A DNA stretch of 54,640 bases from a bacterium (GCA_023145965.1 JAGLDC010000066.1:1-54640); one strand, 5' to 3'; numbered from the stretch's first letter, positions 9,419 to 18,840 are shown. Numbers and translations are program-made. Notes: generated by a model not told the origin, from the sequence alone.

Positions 9419-9468
9419 TATTAGTAAATGTTTTTTTAATCAACACAACTTTCATTAAGGCTATAAAT

Positions 9469-9497
9469 ATTGTATTAGTTAATGCAACTTCTGTCAC
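9469..9497 (-). promoter_or_regulatory. Putative sigma-70 promoter for the 1300-aa secreted protein
   Basis: On the - strand, GTGACA (9492-9497) and TACAAT (9469-9474) are separated by 17 bases, about 50 bases before the start codon. Confidence 0.45.
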
Positions 9498-9588
9498 TAT
9501 TCACGTAATTGAATCGCTAAATAAATAAATAAAAACTTGCTATAAGAATCTTTTTAATATATTTTGAAATTGTCATTCATTGTTGATC

Positions 9589-9714
9589 TCGTAGATTGCT
9601 TCCCCTGCATAACTCTACGATTTGTTTTAAATTTACCGCATGGAACTTGGCGGTCTGATTTTGCTGGGCAGGGGGCAGTGAACAGAACGACATTGTCCCA
9701 TGCGGTTTAAATTT
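9589..9714. repeat. Two adjacent inverted repeats in a 343-bp gene-free stretch
   Basis: The gap 9419-9761 holds no gene. TCGTAGA (9589-9595) pairs with TCTACGA (9614-9620). Then CCGCATGG (9636-9643) pairs with CCATGCGG (9698-9705); the arms extend through AAATTT (9629-9634) and AAATTT (9709-9714) with a 2-base bulge, enclosing a 54-base loop. It lies 3' of the sigma-54 activator gene and 5' of the secreted-protein promoter, so it could be a terminator-like structure, a small RNA or a relic repeat. Confidence 0.55.
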
Positions 9715-9761
9715 TAGCCACAAAGTTTTGAAAAAGCAAAATTATTTAATCGATATTAGTT

Positions 9762-11261
9762 TTAAAATCGACGATAATCTTCAGTTTCGATAGTAAAGGT
9801 CTTTAATCGGTATCTAAGTTTATCCCTCGAAATATCCAGCATTCTTGCGGTTTTTGAAACATTCCCACCTGTAACTTCCAATGCATGTCGGATAAGAAGC
9901 TCTTCAATTTGTGGAAGCGTCATTTCTAAAGATAATCCGTTATTGGAGGAAATAGAATCTGAAACCTCGCTTTTTGATAATTCTGGAGGAAGCATGCTAA
10001 CAGTTATTAAATCCGAGATAGCAATAACAGCGCAGCGCTCGATAAGGTTTTCTAATTCACGAACATTCCCAGGCCAAGAATAGGACACCAAAATCTCCAT
10101 AGCCTTCTCATCAACGCTTTTAACTGTATGCGGGAAATCGTCAGAAAGGCGTTCTATGAAATATTCTGTTAGTATCGGGATATCCTCAGGATGTCCTCGA
10201 AGCGGTGGCATCTCAATGGGAAATACCTTAAGCCTATAATATAGGTCCTCTCTGAAAATACCTTTTTCGACGCTTTTAACAAGATCTCGATTTGTGGCTG
10301 CAATAACGCGAACATCGCTGGATATTGTTCTTCCTGAGCCTAGGCGTTCAAATTCTTTTTCCTGAAGAAAGCGAAGAAGCTTAGTTTGAACGGAATATGA
10401 AATTTCGCCTATCTCATCCAGAAGAATGGTGCCACCTCCAGCAGCTTCGAATCTGCCGATTCGCCTTTCGGTAGCGCCTGTAAACGCGCCTCTTTCATGC
10501 CCAAATAACTCACTTTCAAGTAAAGTCTCGGGAATTGCTGCACAGGATACCTTGACGAAAGGTCCTCCAGGACGAGATGAGTTCTCATGGATTTGATGAG
10601 CAACAACCTCCTTCCCCGTTCCAGACTCGCCAGTAATAAGAACACTCGTCGAGGTTGGAGCAACTCTATTTATCAAATCCCTGATTGTCGATATCTGGCG
10701 GGATCCGCCAATAAGATTCCATTTCCCGTAGGCTTGCTGCCTAAGTTCTTTATTCTGAAGTGTCAGATTCTCGAATTTCCTGGCATTAGATATAGCTACT
10801 GAAGCAAAGCCAGCAAAAGCGTTAAGCGCATTAAGGTCTGCATCTTCGAAGAAGCCACGCTTTTTGTTGACTGCTTCTATAACACCCAATATATTTTCAC
10901 CGGATAACATCGGGACAGCAAGAACGGACTTCGTAAGAAAACCAGAGAGATTATCGGTAGTCGCTGTATGTCTATCGTCGGAGACAACATCGTTCACCAT
11001 CGCCGATTTGCCTGTCCTTGCAACCCAACCTGCAATACCCTCACCGGATTTAAGGCGCGTATCTGAAAGCTTAGCTCCCTCCTTACCTGTTGCAATAGTG
11101 AATATTAAATCACCACTAAGCCTATCGAGAAGGAGAACGCTTCCAGCCTCAGCTCCTGTGATCTCCGCAGCGGTATCCATTAGTAACCGAAGCAATTCGT
11201 CAAGAGACAAAACGCCTGCTAGTGCAGCACTTGTGTTAAATATACCCTTAATGTCTTTCAT
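9762..11261 (-). CDS. Sigma-54-dependent transcriptional activator with N-terminal GAF domain
   Basis: NifA/NtrC-class enhancer-binding protein. A GAF sensor domain spans about residues 10-160. The AAA+ domain has Walker A GESGTGKE (211-218), the sigma-54-contacting GAFTGA (258-263) and Walker B LLDEIGE (280-286). A Fis-type helix-turn-helix ([20 protein letters not shown]) closes the 499-aa protein. There is no phosphoreceiver domain, so control probably comes from a small ligand or redox signal on GAF. No -24/-12 promoter was found nearby, so its targets are unknown. A terminator hairpin lies within 4 bases of its ATG, and no Shine-Dalgarno sequence is visible. Confidence 0.92.
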   Translation of the reverse strand: MKDIKGIFNTSAALAGVLSLDELLRLLMDTAAEITGAEAGSVLLLDRLSGDLIFTIATGKEGAKLSDTRLKSGEGIAGWVARTGKSAMVNDVVSDDRHTATTDNLSGFLTKSVLAVPMLSGENILGVIEAVNKKRGFFEDADLNALNAFAGFASVAISNARKFENLTLQNKELRQQAYGKWNLIGGSRQISTIRDLINRVAPTSTSVLITGESGTGKEVVAHQIHENSSRPGGPFVKVSCAAIPETLLESELFGHERGAFTGATERRIGRFEAAGGGTILLDEIGEISYSVQTKLLRFLQEKEFERLGSGRTISSDVRVIAATNRDLVKSVEKGIFREDLYYRLKVFPIEMPPLRGHPEDIPILTEYFIERLSDDFPHTVKSVDEKAMEILVSYSWPGNVRELENLIERCAVIAISDLITVSMLPPELSKSEVSDSISSNNGLSLEMTLPQIEELLIRHALEVTGGNVSKTARMLDISRDKLRYRLKTFTIETEDYRRF

Positions 11262-11264
11262 AAC

Positions 11265-11300
11265 AAAAAACGGGCGTTCATACCAAACGCCCGTTACTCA
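11265..11300 (-). terminator. Intrinsic terminator after tRNA-Ala
   Basis: On the - strand, AACGGGCGTT (11286-11295, complementary strand) pairs with AACGCCCGTT (11269-11278) across a 7-base loop and runs into a T-tract. It ends 4 bases before the ATG of the sigma-54 activator. Confidence 0.8.
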
Positions 11301-11305
11301 AAAAA

Positions 11306-11378
11306 TGGAGCTAAGGGGGCTCGAACCCCTGACCTCGTGACTGCCAGTCACGCGCTCTCCCAACTGAGCTATAGCCCC
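11306..11378 (-). tRNA. tRNA-Ala (anticodon GGC)
   Basis: A full cloverleaf on the - strand: acceptor GGGGCTA with TAGCTCC, D arm AGCTCAGTTGGGAGAGC, anticodon loop CTGGCAG with GGC, and T arm GGGGTTCGAGCCCC. Discriminator A is followed by T residues, so CCA is not encoded. A -10-like TATATT lies about 20 bases upstream. Confidence 0.95.
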
Positions 11379-11474
11379 TTTGTCCAAACGACTTGGCAAT
11401 ATACACAAAAAAAAGAAAAAAACAAGAACTAAATGGGGCGATATCCCCAAAAAGCCTCTCGCCGTTGTAAACAC

Positions 11475-11510
11475 TTCATTAGAGCGAAATATATATTTCG
11501 ATTTAATGAA
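11475..11510. repeat. 36-bp interrupted palindrome upstream of the transglutaminase-like gene
   Basis: The perfect 16-bp palindrome CGAAATATATATTTCG (11485-11500) is flanked by TTCATTA (11475-11481) and TAATGAA (11504-11510). It lies about 160 bases before the gene start, in the 290-bp gap between tRNA-Ala and that gene, and could be an operator or cruciform. Confidence 0.6.
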
Positions 11511-11619
11511 AATAAATCGAACGTAATAGCTATTTAAGAATCAAACTTTATCCTCCCAATCCGATGTGAAAGAAAATACTGAACGTCACCAAACCAGTGG
11601 CGCAAGAGCGTTTTTCCCA

Positions 11620-11648
11620 TTGACCGAAGCCTATAATTGCATTATCTT
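11620..11648 (+). promoter_or_regulatory. Putative sigma-70 promoter for the transglutaminase-like gene
   Basis: TTGACC (11620-11625), a 17-base spacer and TATCTT (11643-11648) end 21 bases before the ATG. Confidence 0.45.
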
Positions 11649-11669
11649 TTATGAAATTGAAAGGGAAAA

Positions 11670-12815
11670 ATGAAATATATATCGATACTCTTAGTGTTAC
11701 TCGCCTTATCAATTCAGGCAGACTGGCGCGAGACAACTGAGTCTGACTCACTTATTGAACAAGTAGAAGAAGCTCTGGTCCGCGCTGGAGAAAACAAGCC
11801 TATTCTAGAAGAAGCTCTGGAATCTTGCGATCCATCGTTCTTACCGGGATTGATCTTCTTAATATCGAATTCACCTGCAATCAATCTTGCTATTTTCGAT
11901 AAGGATAGTCTTCTCGCCGAAATCGAGTTAGCATATGAAACACGCAAGATATTCTCATGGGGCAATGAAATAAGCGACGAACTATTCATGCACTATGTTC
12001 TGCCTAATCAGGTTTCTCAGGAACCTGCAACCTACTACCGCGCTTTTTTCCTTGAACAACTCAGGCCTATTGTCGACACACTAACAAGCGGCTCTGAGGC
12101 CGCACTCGCTGTCAACAAGTGGTGTGGAGAACATGTAAATTTTAAACAGACCCAAAGACAGGACCAAGGGGTATTTCATACGCTAAGTTCAGGTTATGGC
12201 CGTTGCGAAGAGATGATGATTGTGTTTGTTAGCGCATTGAGATCGGTTGGCATCCCCGCTCGCGAGGCCTGGACACCTTACTGGGCAACCTCCGATAATA
12301 ACCACGCTTGGACAGAGTTACACTCCGATGGAGATTGGCATTATGCTGGAAGCTGTGAACCGAGTCCTACCCTTGACAACGCGTGGTTCAGTAAAACCTC
12401 ACAGCGAGCTGCTGTTATTTTTTCCTCTGCATTCGGTGTGCCGCCCAAAGGTAGCGATATCCTCTATCGCGAAAAAAAGAATTATGCGATTATAAATTCA
12501 TTCCCGCACTATGCCGATAATCCAGCTATTGTCGAAGTCGAGGTTTCTGAGGACAGCGCTTCCATTTTTCTATCCGTATTTAATTTTGGAGCATTACGCC
12601 CCATAATGCGAAGAGTAGCTGAAGATAATAAACATCCTGTTACCTTCCATATTGGCCAAGGAGATTATATCCTCTACACTGGCAATGATTCGACTTTCGC
12701 TTGGGAAAAAATCCATACAGAGTTTGGTGACACTGTAAAAGTTATTCTAAAACCAGAACAAAAAAAATCGCTCGACGCACAGGCCTTCTGGCTAAGGTAT
12801 CCTGTTCCCGAGTGA
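11670..12815 (+). CDS. Secreted transglutaminase-like domain protein
   Basis: 381 aa starting with a short signal peptide (MKYISILLVLLALSIQA). The centre has the transglutaminase/papain-like core: HTLSSGYGRCEEMMIVFVSALRSVGIPAREAW with the nucleophilic Cys, then DNNHAWTEL with the His, then GDWHYAGSCEPSPTLD with a likely Asp. Bacterial members usually act as proteases or peptide cross-linkers in the envelope. The N-terminal about 120 residues are helical and not recognised; the C-terminal about 110 residues are beta-rich. A GGGAAAAA run precedes ATG. The gene stands alone, convergent with ugd, and the 156-bp gap between them holds a possible decayed copy of the dispersed repeat. Confidence 0.8.
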   Translation: MKYISILLVLLALSIQADWRETTESDSLIEQVEEALVRAGENKPILEEALESCDPSFLPGLIFLISNSPAINLAIFDKDSLLAEIELAYETRKIFSWGNEISDELFMHYVLPNQVSQEPATYYRAFFLEQLRPIVDTLTSGSEAALAVNKWCGEHVNFKQTQRQDQGVFHTLSSGYGRCEEMMIVFVSALRSVGIPAREAWTPYWATSDNNHAWTELHSDGDWHYAGSCEPSPTLDNAWFSKTSQRAAVIFSSAFGVPPKGSDILYREKKNYAIINSFPHYADNPAIVEVEVSEDSASIFLSVFNFGALRPIMRRVAEDNKHPVTFHIGQGDYILYTGNDSTFAWEKIHTEFGDTVKVILKPEQKKSLDAQAFWLRYPVPE

Positions 12816-12823
12816 TTCTTTCT

Positions 12824-12932
12824 GGCTGACATGTCACGTGCGGCAAATTGATTTTTAGATAAGCACAACCCAGAAAAACACCACTCCCCTATTTCGAAGA
12901 TTTTCCTGTAGAAAGCACACGTCGCGCCAGCC
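12824..12932 (+). repeat. Possible decayed fifth copy of the dispersed element
   Basis: GGCTG (12824-12828) can pair with CAGCC (12928-12932). Internally there is TCACG (12834-12838), a GATTTTT run, a C-rich stretch and CGCGCCA (12923-12929), in the same order as the clear copies. The CAAAAATC arm is not preserved, so this is tentative. Confidence 0.3.
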
Positions 12933-12971
12933 TCCTTGCCAATGCGGCCTAATACAAAATCCTAAGTTATA

Positions 12972-14276
12972 TTATCCTCTTCCCATACCAATGTATTTCA
13001 GGCCAACTTTTTTCATTTCCACAGGATCGAAGAGATTTCTGAAGTCGGCAAAAACTCGACCTTTCATTAATCGAGCAATTTCAACGGGTTTCATCTCGGA
13101 GAACTGCTGCCATTCGGTCGCCACTATGACAAAATCTGCACCGTCTATAGCCTCCACTTCAGAGTGTGCGTATTCGATGGAATCTCCGAGTTCTCTCCGA
13201 GCAAGCCTCTCACCCTCGGGGTCGTAGGCTTTGACTATAACACTATGCTCTAAAAGTGCTTTAATCAGTTTAATAGCGGGTGATTCGCGAACATCGTCGG
13301 TGCCTCCCTTAAAGGTCAAGCCAAGAACACCGGCTTTTTTGCCGGAGAGGCTTCCAAGCTCATCACTCAGACGCTGGATCAACAAATCTGGGATACCGTC
13401 ATTAGTGCGCACTGCAGTTTGAACGATAGAGAGTTTTGCTCCAAAGTTTTCGGCGATATGAAGAAGCCCGTTAGTGTCTTTAGGAAGACAGCTTCCACCG
13501 AAACCTGGCCCGGGGCTAAGGAATTTATTGCCGATTCGATTATCCATTCCGATTCCTTTTGCAACATCGAGGGCATTAATACCAATTTTATCCGCTAGAA
13601 GGGCTATTTCATTAATAAAAGTCAGTTTAACTGCAAGAAAGGCGTTTGAAGCGTATTTGGTAAGCTCCGCTGCTTCGAGCGAGGTAAAAAGAAACGGCCT
13701 CCCCTCATCAGCAAGGTGTTTATAAACCCTTGCGAGTTTCATTGCGGCTTCCTTTGAATCCGAACCGATAATTACTCTATCGGGCTTCTTAAAATCCTCT
13801 ACCGCAGTTCCTTCGCGTAGGAACTCCGGGTTGCTAAGAACTTCAATATCTGAAGGCGCGCCGTTATCAAGAAGCAATTTTTTAACTTCTCGCGCGGTTC
13901 CCACTGGCACGGTGCTTTTATCGACAACAACAGCTCCTCTCGCCAGGAATTGAGCAATATCTTTGGCAGCTTGCCTGATATAGGTCATATCCACAGTGGT
14001 GTCGTTCTCGTTCATAGGTGTTCCGACAGCAATATAGACTACCTCTGCATCTTCAATGGCTTGCTTTTTGTCAGTGGTAAAAACAAAGCGAGCTTGGGCA
14101 GAATTCTTCTCTAGAAGCTCGCTTAACCCCGGCTCATAAAACGGAACCTTGCCCATTTTCAGGGCTTTTATTCGCTCCTCATTTATATCGAGGCATGAAA
14201 CCCGATGGCCGAAATCGGCCACACAAACTGCTGTCACAAGACCAACATATCCAGCGCCAATTACGCAAATCCGCAC
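12972..14276 (-). CDS. ugd: UDP-glucose 6-dehydrogenase
   Basis: NAD-dependent four-electron oxidation of UDP-glucose to UDP-glucuronate, a precursor for exopolysaccharide and envelope sugars. The N-terminal Rossmann motif GAGYVGL (7-13), VAVGTPM and STVPVGT are present. The catalytic Cys lies in GPGFGGSCLPKD near 255-266, and KAGVLGLTFKGGTDDVRESPAI marks the C-terminal NAD/UDP domain. At 434 aa it has the normal length. It is followed on the same strand, upstream, by the PPC-domain gene at a 33-base distance. GalE elsewhere in the window uses the same substrate. Confidence 0.95.
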   Translation of the reverse strand: MRICVIGAGYVGLVTAVCVADFGHRVSCLDINEERIKALKMGKVPFYEPGLSELLEKNSAQARFVFTTDKKQAIEDAEVVYIAVGTPMNENDTTVDMTYIRQAAKDIAQFLARGAVVVDKSTVPVGTAREVKKLLLDNGAPSDIEVLSNPEFLREGTAVEDFKKPDRVIIGSDSKEAAMKLARVYKHLADEGRPFLFTSLEAAELTKYASNAFLAVKLTFINEIALLADKIGINALDVAKGIGMDNRIGNKFLSPGPGFGGSCLPKDTNGLLHIAENFGAKLSIVQTAVRTNDGIPDLLIQRLSDELGSLSGKKAGVLGLTFKGGTDDVRESPAIKLIKALLEHSVIVKAYDPEGERLARRELGDSIEYAHSEVEAIDGADFVIVATEWQQFSEMKPVEIARLMKGRVFADFRNLFDPVEMKKVGLKYIGMGRG

Positions 14277-14309
14277 TTGTTTTCCTTCTTTTCTTCAATT
14301 AAGAAATAA

Positions 14310-14732
14310 TTAACTTAATTGCCAAAGTTTAAGGCCAGTTTTACTGTCGAATACCCTTCCAATCATCGAGGTCTGCTGAAAAAATATCTCACATGTCACG
14401 GAAACGACGCCCTTAAAAAGATGTCCTCCTTCGGTGGCAAAATCGGCCTTTCCAAATATAACATGACAATGGACTATAGGATTGCCATCGTTGTCGTGGG
14501 CGAGATTGCCTTTTAATGAAAGTAATTCCCTCTGACCTTCGATATTCTTTTTGATATACTCTTTTTTTTCGAGGTCGAAAAAACCAATTTCCGCCAAATT
14601 CATCGCGCCGACACCATAAAATACTCCCCCCTCTATTCCTTCCTTTTTGGCGAAATCGATTATCGAATCGACGAATTCCTCCCCAACATCCAATACAATA
14701 AGATATCCAGTATTCTCTTTTTTATAACGCAT
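14310..14732 (-). CDS. PPC/DUF296 domain protein (PD1-like)
   Basis: 140 aa, a single PPC domain (Pfam DUF296). Visible features are YLIVLDVGEEFVDSIIDFAKKEGIEGGVFYGVGAMNLAEIGFFD at the front and the family's HCHVIFGK and GGHLFKGVVSVTCEIF blocks with conserved His residues. The domain occurs alone in many bacteria and next to AT-hooks in plants. The bacterial function is not settled; the His cluster suggests metal binding. It lies between the large secreted protein gene (9 bases away) and ugd in one - strand run. Confidence 0.85.
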   Translation of the reverse strand: MRYKKENTGYLIVLDVGEEFVDSIIDFAKKEGIEGGVFYGVGAMNLAEIGFFDLEKKEYIKKNIEGQRELLSLKGNLAHDNDGNPIVHCHVIFGKADFATEGGHLFKGVVSVTCEIFFQQTSMIGRVFDSKTGLKLWQLS

Positions 14733-14741
14733 TATTGCTCT

Positions 14742-17609
14742 CTACTTCATATATATTATTCTAGCTGAGCTTTTTTCATTACCTTTTAATTTAGCGAAAT
14801 AAACGCCTGAAGGTAAAGACTCGCCGGAGAAATCTGTGCCATCCCAAACTTGGTAATCATTCTTACCATCATTAGAGGTTTCAATACACCTTACTAACCT
14901 ACCCGAAACATCGTATATCTCGACATCATCTTCCGCTACAATGGCACAAATCGAGTTGAATGGATTTGGAAATACAGATATTCCCCGAGATTCTGGTTTA
15001 GGTATGTTATTATATACACCTGTAAAATCAGTATATCCGACAGTTACATCATCGATAAACCAACCGGATTCGGCATTACGCGAACTGCTTCCGAAATCCC
15101 AACTAATATAGACTGTCTGTCCGGCCCAAGTCGAAAGATCGACAGTCACTCTGTGCCAAAAATCGCCGTTATCGTCATCTGCATAAGCCCGCTGGAAACC
15201 AACAAAGCGATTATAAGTGGACATTGTAGTGTCGTAATCCTTATCCGGCACGAGAAAAGTCGAGTCAGTTAAAGACCTCCAGAGTTTGACATTGCCTCCA
15301 TCGTGCCATGAATAAACTCTCGGCCAACCACTGGAAGTAGGTGCCTGAAAACGATACCATTGCCACCACATGATCTTAGGTGCTGAAAATTCCGGCAGAT
15401 CGATTGGCCCCAAAACGAGCCTGCTTTGGCTCGAATCGCTATAATCGGTATTGAGCTTGGTTGCCCAGCATTTACTTCCGCTATGAGCACTTCCGGGACC
15501 CGATGTTGGCTCTCCCCATTCCCAATCGTTGTAATAATCATAATTCCTCAATTCGAGGTCCCCATCGCTCGCCTCGAAATCAGAGAAATAAAGTGTAACG
15601 ATTGGATAAAGAGTAAAATTTGCCAACCCGAAACCACCCTCACCCATATTCACTGTGACTGTGGAATCGGAATAACCTTCTTTATAGGCCGTGACGTTTA
15701 TTCCATCGACTTCTAGGACACCTGGAATACTGTAATCACCATCGATATCGGTAATGTCGGCCCATAGGCTATCCCCATATCGAGCCTCCACTGTAACACC
15801 AGAGTGGTCTGACACCCCCGCAAGATGGACATTACCATATATCTTCGTTCCGGTAGTATAGAAATTCCAACATGTTGTAATCTCATTTTCTGTGCAGTAT
15901 TCAGCTCGATCTCTAACTCTCGCGCATACGTCTATCGTGTCGAACGGTTCGAAGGCTATGCCTTCTTCAGTGGGGTCAAAATGCATCGAAGTTCCATCCC
16001 AGCTGACAGCGGAAGAAGTTCCATAGACAAACCATGTCCCTTCAATCTGGAAAGCCATATTATCGGTTGAAACTCCACAACCAGCATCGGTAACTCCAAT
16101 TGAAATTGGCACTGCACCAGCACCGGTAGATTCTTCATCAGCGGGAATAGCTACACCAAAAATAGGATCGGTTTGGTCTATCATAAAGCTCCAACAAACC
16201 GGATTGAGAATGCCAAGACCTGTCATATCCTCAACAGCATTGATACAACATTCAATCCATATATTTTGTGGCCAAGCTGCAGATGGCGTGAAGGTAAGCT
16301 GATCTGAAGAATAGCTAAGTTCGCTGTCGGCTATATCATAGGACACACCGTTTGCGGTGAACTGGATTGTCGAAGTATTAATTCCATCGGAGTCTGTAAG
16401 TTCCATAACTGCATTCTGCCTAGAGCAACTCGAAGCTCCAAGGTCAGGTGGTGTGATAGGACTAACCGAAGGACCATTCCATGGAGTTTGATCTTCGCGT
16501 TTGCTATAAATATCCCAATTATAGGTTCCTCGATAATCCTGCCAGAAAATATCATAGGCAGTACCATTCCAATCAATCGAAGGCTTATTCTGATTATATG
16601 AACCGGGAGAAATAGTAACTTCGCCGCCTAAAGTAACTCCGGTAATCCTTCTGCCGTATATGTTTGCTAGCACATCCCTAGTATCTTGAAAAACTACCAA
16701 AAAACCTATACCGTCGAAATCGAGGTCGGGGTAACTTTCATTCTGGGGTCCAGCGCCGGTAGCAATTCCGAACGAAGAGCCTGTTGGTGCTCCAGAAGCA
16801 TCTATGTACCTACCATACACATCCATTTCATTTCCAGAAATATATATATCCCAAACAACCAGCCACTGAGTGCCATCCCATGCCACCGATGGATGCCCCG
16901 GCGAATAGGCCCCAGCACTATAATCCGCAACTATCTGCGCGGTTCCGGTTGCCGCACCTGCGGCTGTAACCTTTCGGGCGAAAATTCTTTTATTATCTAA
17001 ATCCGACCACGCAACCAGATAATCCGTATCGCTAGCCGAGACGTCTGGCGCGTAGGCATCAGTGGCGCCATCCGAGATGCTAAATACCGAGCCCGAAGGG
17101 CTATACGACGAACCGCCCCAAGTGAGTTTCTGTCCACGGATTGTGCTATTGGTCATCGCCTCTTCAAAAACAACCATTATGTCGTTATCTAAATTGTCGG
17201 CGGACGGTTTGCTTTTTTGCGTGTTGTTTGTTGTGACTTGAAAGTTCAATCCGCTAAGTGTGGCATCGATATTAACATGCTGACCCCAGATATCCCACTC
17301 ATCGGTAGTCCTCTCATCAACCCAGATGGCCATGAATTTTTGGCCAGCCGTAACAGCAACATCATACTGTTGATCATCTGCTACACACACTGGGAATTCG
17401 CTAGAAATAAGCGAACCATCGGTGTCAATAATGTTTCCATAGATATGTTTATTACCTGTGCCGGAGCGTGTATCAGTCCATGCTACAAAAGAACGGCTCG
17501 ACATTCCCGCGCTCGACACATCGGTTTGGTCTTGGGCAGCTACACTGACTGCGATATCCGCAAATATTGAGATCGTCGCGATCAGAAGAAGAAAGATAAT
17601 TTTTCTCAC
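14742..17609 (-). CDS. Large secreted beta-propeller/Ig-like protein with C-terminal sorting domain
   Basis: About 955 aa. I start at GTG 17609 (AAGGAAG 7 bases upstream, then RKIIFLLLIATISIFA, a signal peptide); a start at 17681 would read into tyrS. The first about 350 residues have repeats of the pattern W/F-x-D-x-R...DIYG-x-R (for example TDTRSGTGNKHIYGN, QDYRGTYNWDIYSKR), consistent with a beta-propeller. Two Ig-like segments follow, then a carboxypeptidase-regulatory-like domain (KIYGNVHLAG...DIDGDYSIPG), then a lectin/MAM-like module (SDFEASDGDLEL...WFIDDVTV). The Por-type tail SVFPNPFNS...GVYFAKL...ARIIYMK ends it. The tail matches that of the 5516-9418 protein. The function is unknown; surface display is inferred. 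Confidence 0.8.
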   Translation of the reverse strand: MRKIIFLLLIATISIFADIAVSVAAQDQTDVSSAGMSSRSFVAWTDTRSGTGNKHIYGNIIDTDGSLISSEFPVCVADDQQYDVAVTAGQKFMAIWVDERTTDEWDIWGQHVNIDATLSGLNFQVTTNNTQKSKPSADNLDNDIMVVFEEAMTNSTIRGQKLTWGGSSYSPSGSVFSISDGATDAYAPDVSASDTDYLVAWSDLDNKRIFARKVTAAGAATGTAQIVADYSAGAYSPGHPSVAWDGTQWLVVWDIYISGNEMDVYGRYIDASGAPTGSSFGIATGAGPQNESYPDLDFDGIGFLVVFQDTRDVLANIYGRRITGVTLGGEVTISPGSYNQNKPSIDWNGTAYDIFWQDYRGTYNWDIYSKREDQTPWNGPSVSPITPPDLGASSCSRQNAVMELTDSDGINTSTIQFTANGVSYDIADSELSYSSDQLTFTPSAAWPQNIWIECCINAVEDMTGLGILNPVCWSFMIDQTDPIFGVAIPADEESTGAGAVPISIGVTDAGCGVSTDNMAFQIEGTWFVYGTSSAVSWDGTSMHFDPTEEGIAFEPFDTIDVCARVRDRAEYCTENEITTCWNFYTTGTKIYGNVHLAGVSDHSGVTVEARYGDSLWADITDIDGDYSIPGVLEVDGINVTAYKEGYSDSTVTVNMGEGGFGLANFTLYPIVTLYFSDFEASDGDLELRNYDYYNDWEWGEPTSGPGSAHSGSKCWATKLNTDYSDSSQSRLVLGPIDLPEFSAPKIMWWQWYRFQAPTSSGWPRVYSWHDGGNVKLWRSLTDSTFLVPDKDYDTTMSTYNRFVGFQRAYADDDNGDFWHRVTVDLSTWAGQTVYISWDFGSSSRNAESGWFIDDVTVGYTDFTGVYNNIPKPESRGISVFPNPFNSICAIVAEDDVEIYDVSGRLVRCIETSNDGKNDYQVWDGTDFSGESLPSGVYFAKLKGNEKSSARIIYMK

Positions 17610-17631
17610 AACAATACTTCCTTTAAAAAGG

Positions 17632-18840
17632 CTATTCCGGAATAATTTCGAGGAATCTTCGTTTTCCGACTTTAATAACAAATCGGTTGTTTATTTCAAG
17701 TTCGAGTTTGTCGTCTTCCACTTTTTCACCATTGATAGACACTGCGCCCTGAACGATAAGCCTTCTTGCTTCTCCGCCTGTTTTGACGAGTTTATGATCT
17801 CTAAGAATATCTACAATCCAAGCTTTTGTTCCATGCGGATAAAGCACTTTTGGCATATCCTCGGGATTTTCTTTTTTGCTGAAAACCCGTTCGAATTCCT
17901 TTCGCGCCGATAAAGCCGCCTCTTTTGGGTGATAGAGTGAAATCACGCAGACAGCCATTTCTTTTTTTAATTCCATGGGATTGATCTGGTTTTCTTTCAG
18001 CTTATTTTCGACTTCTTTAAGGAGATTTTGATCAGCAAAGACTGCAAGTCTATAGTATTTGAGCAACAATGAGTCTGGGATACTCATAAGTCTTCCGAAC
18101 ATCTCAACAGCATTTTGAGTCAGGCCGACATAATTATCGTATGATTTGCTCATCTTGCGGTCGCCGTCTGTTCCCTCTAAAAGCGGCAATGTCATTATTA
18201 CTTGAGGTTCGAGGCCGTATTCACGTTGAACATCACGCCCGACTAGGAGATTAAATTTTTGGTCGGTTCCACCGAGCTCGACATCGGCTTCGAGTGTAAC
18301 CGAGTCCATAGCCTGAGCAAGCGGATACAGGAATTCATGAACACCTATTGGTTGTTCGGCGGCATATCGCTTACTGAAATCGTCTCGTTCGAGCATACGC
18401 GCGACAGTATACGTTGCGGCAAGGCGAATCACTTCGGTGAAATCCATTTTACCGAGCCATTCTGAGTTATAGACTATTCGCGTCTTATCGGGATCGAGAA
18501 TCTTCGCGGCTTGCTCGAAGTAGCTCTTGCCGTTTTCGCGGGTTTCTTCGAATGTAAGTTGCGGTCGAGTTGAATTCTTTCCAGAAGGATCGCCGATCAT
18601 AGCAGTAAAATCGCCTACTACAAGTATCGCTTGATGTCCAAGGTCCTGAAATTCTCGTAATTTGTGCAATACTACGGCGTGCCCGATATGAAGATCGGGC
18701 CTACTAGGGTCACATCCGAGTTTGATTTTAAGCGGTTTTTCAGTCTTGATTGATCTATCTAGTTTTTTGTGGAATTCTTCCTCTGGAATGACTTCGACGG
18801 TTCTTTTTAGGAGGATTTTCAGTTGTTCTTTTGCGTTCAT
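17632..18840 (-). CDS. tyrS: Tyrosyl-tRNA synthetase
   Basis: Class I aminoacyl-tRNA synthetase charging tRNA-Tyr. The signature HIGH (51-54), preceded by LGCDPSRPDL, and KMSKS (229-233) are intact. VTLEADVELGGTDQKFNLLVGRD is the tyrosine/tRNA-binding core. A C-terminal S4 RNA-binding domain follows (about 335-400: DILRDHKLVKTGGEARRLIVQGAVSINGE). The 402-aa length and wording match the TyrZ-like bacterial subgroup. It is followed 22 bases on by the large secreted protein gene, so read-through is possible. Confidence 0.95.
   Translation of the reverse strand: MNAKEQLKILLKRTVEVIPEEEFHKKLDRSIKTEKPLKIKLGCDPSRPDLHIGHAVVLHKLREFQDLGHQAILVVGDFTAMIGDPSGKNSTRPQLTFEETRENGKSYFEQAAKILDPDKTRIVYNSEWLGKMDFTEVIRLAATYTVARMLERDDFSKRYAAEQPIGVHEFLYPLAQAMDSVTLEADVELGGTDQKFNLLVGRDVQREYGLEPQVIMTLPLLEGTDGDRKMSKSYDNYVGLTQNAVEMFGRLMSIPDSLLLKYYRLAVFADQNLLKEVENKLKENQINPMELKKEMAVCVISLYHPKEAALSARKEFERVFSKKENPEDMPKVLYPHGTKAWIVDILRDHKLVKTGGEARRLIVQGAVSINGEKVEDDKLELEINNRFVIKVGKRRFLEIIPE

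Noticed and set aside
9640-9665. Sigma-54 promoter near TTGGCGG...TTTTGCT
   Set aside because: The spacing between the GG and GC elements is 9 or 12 bases rather than 10.
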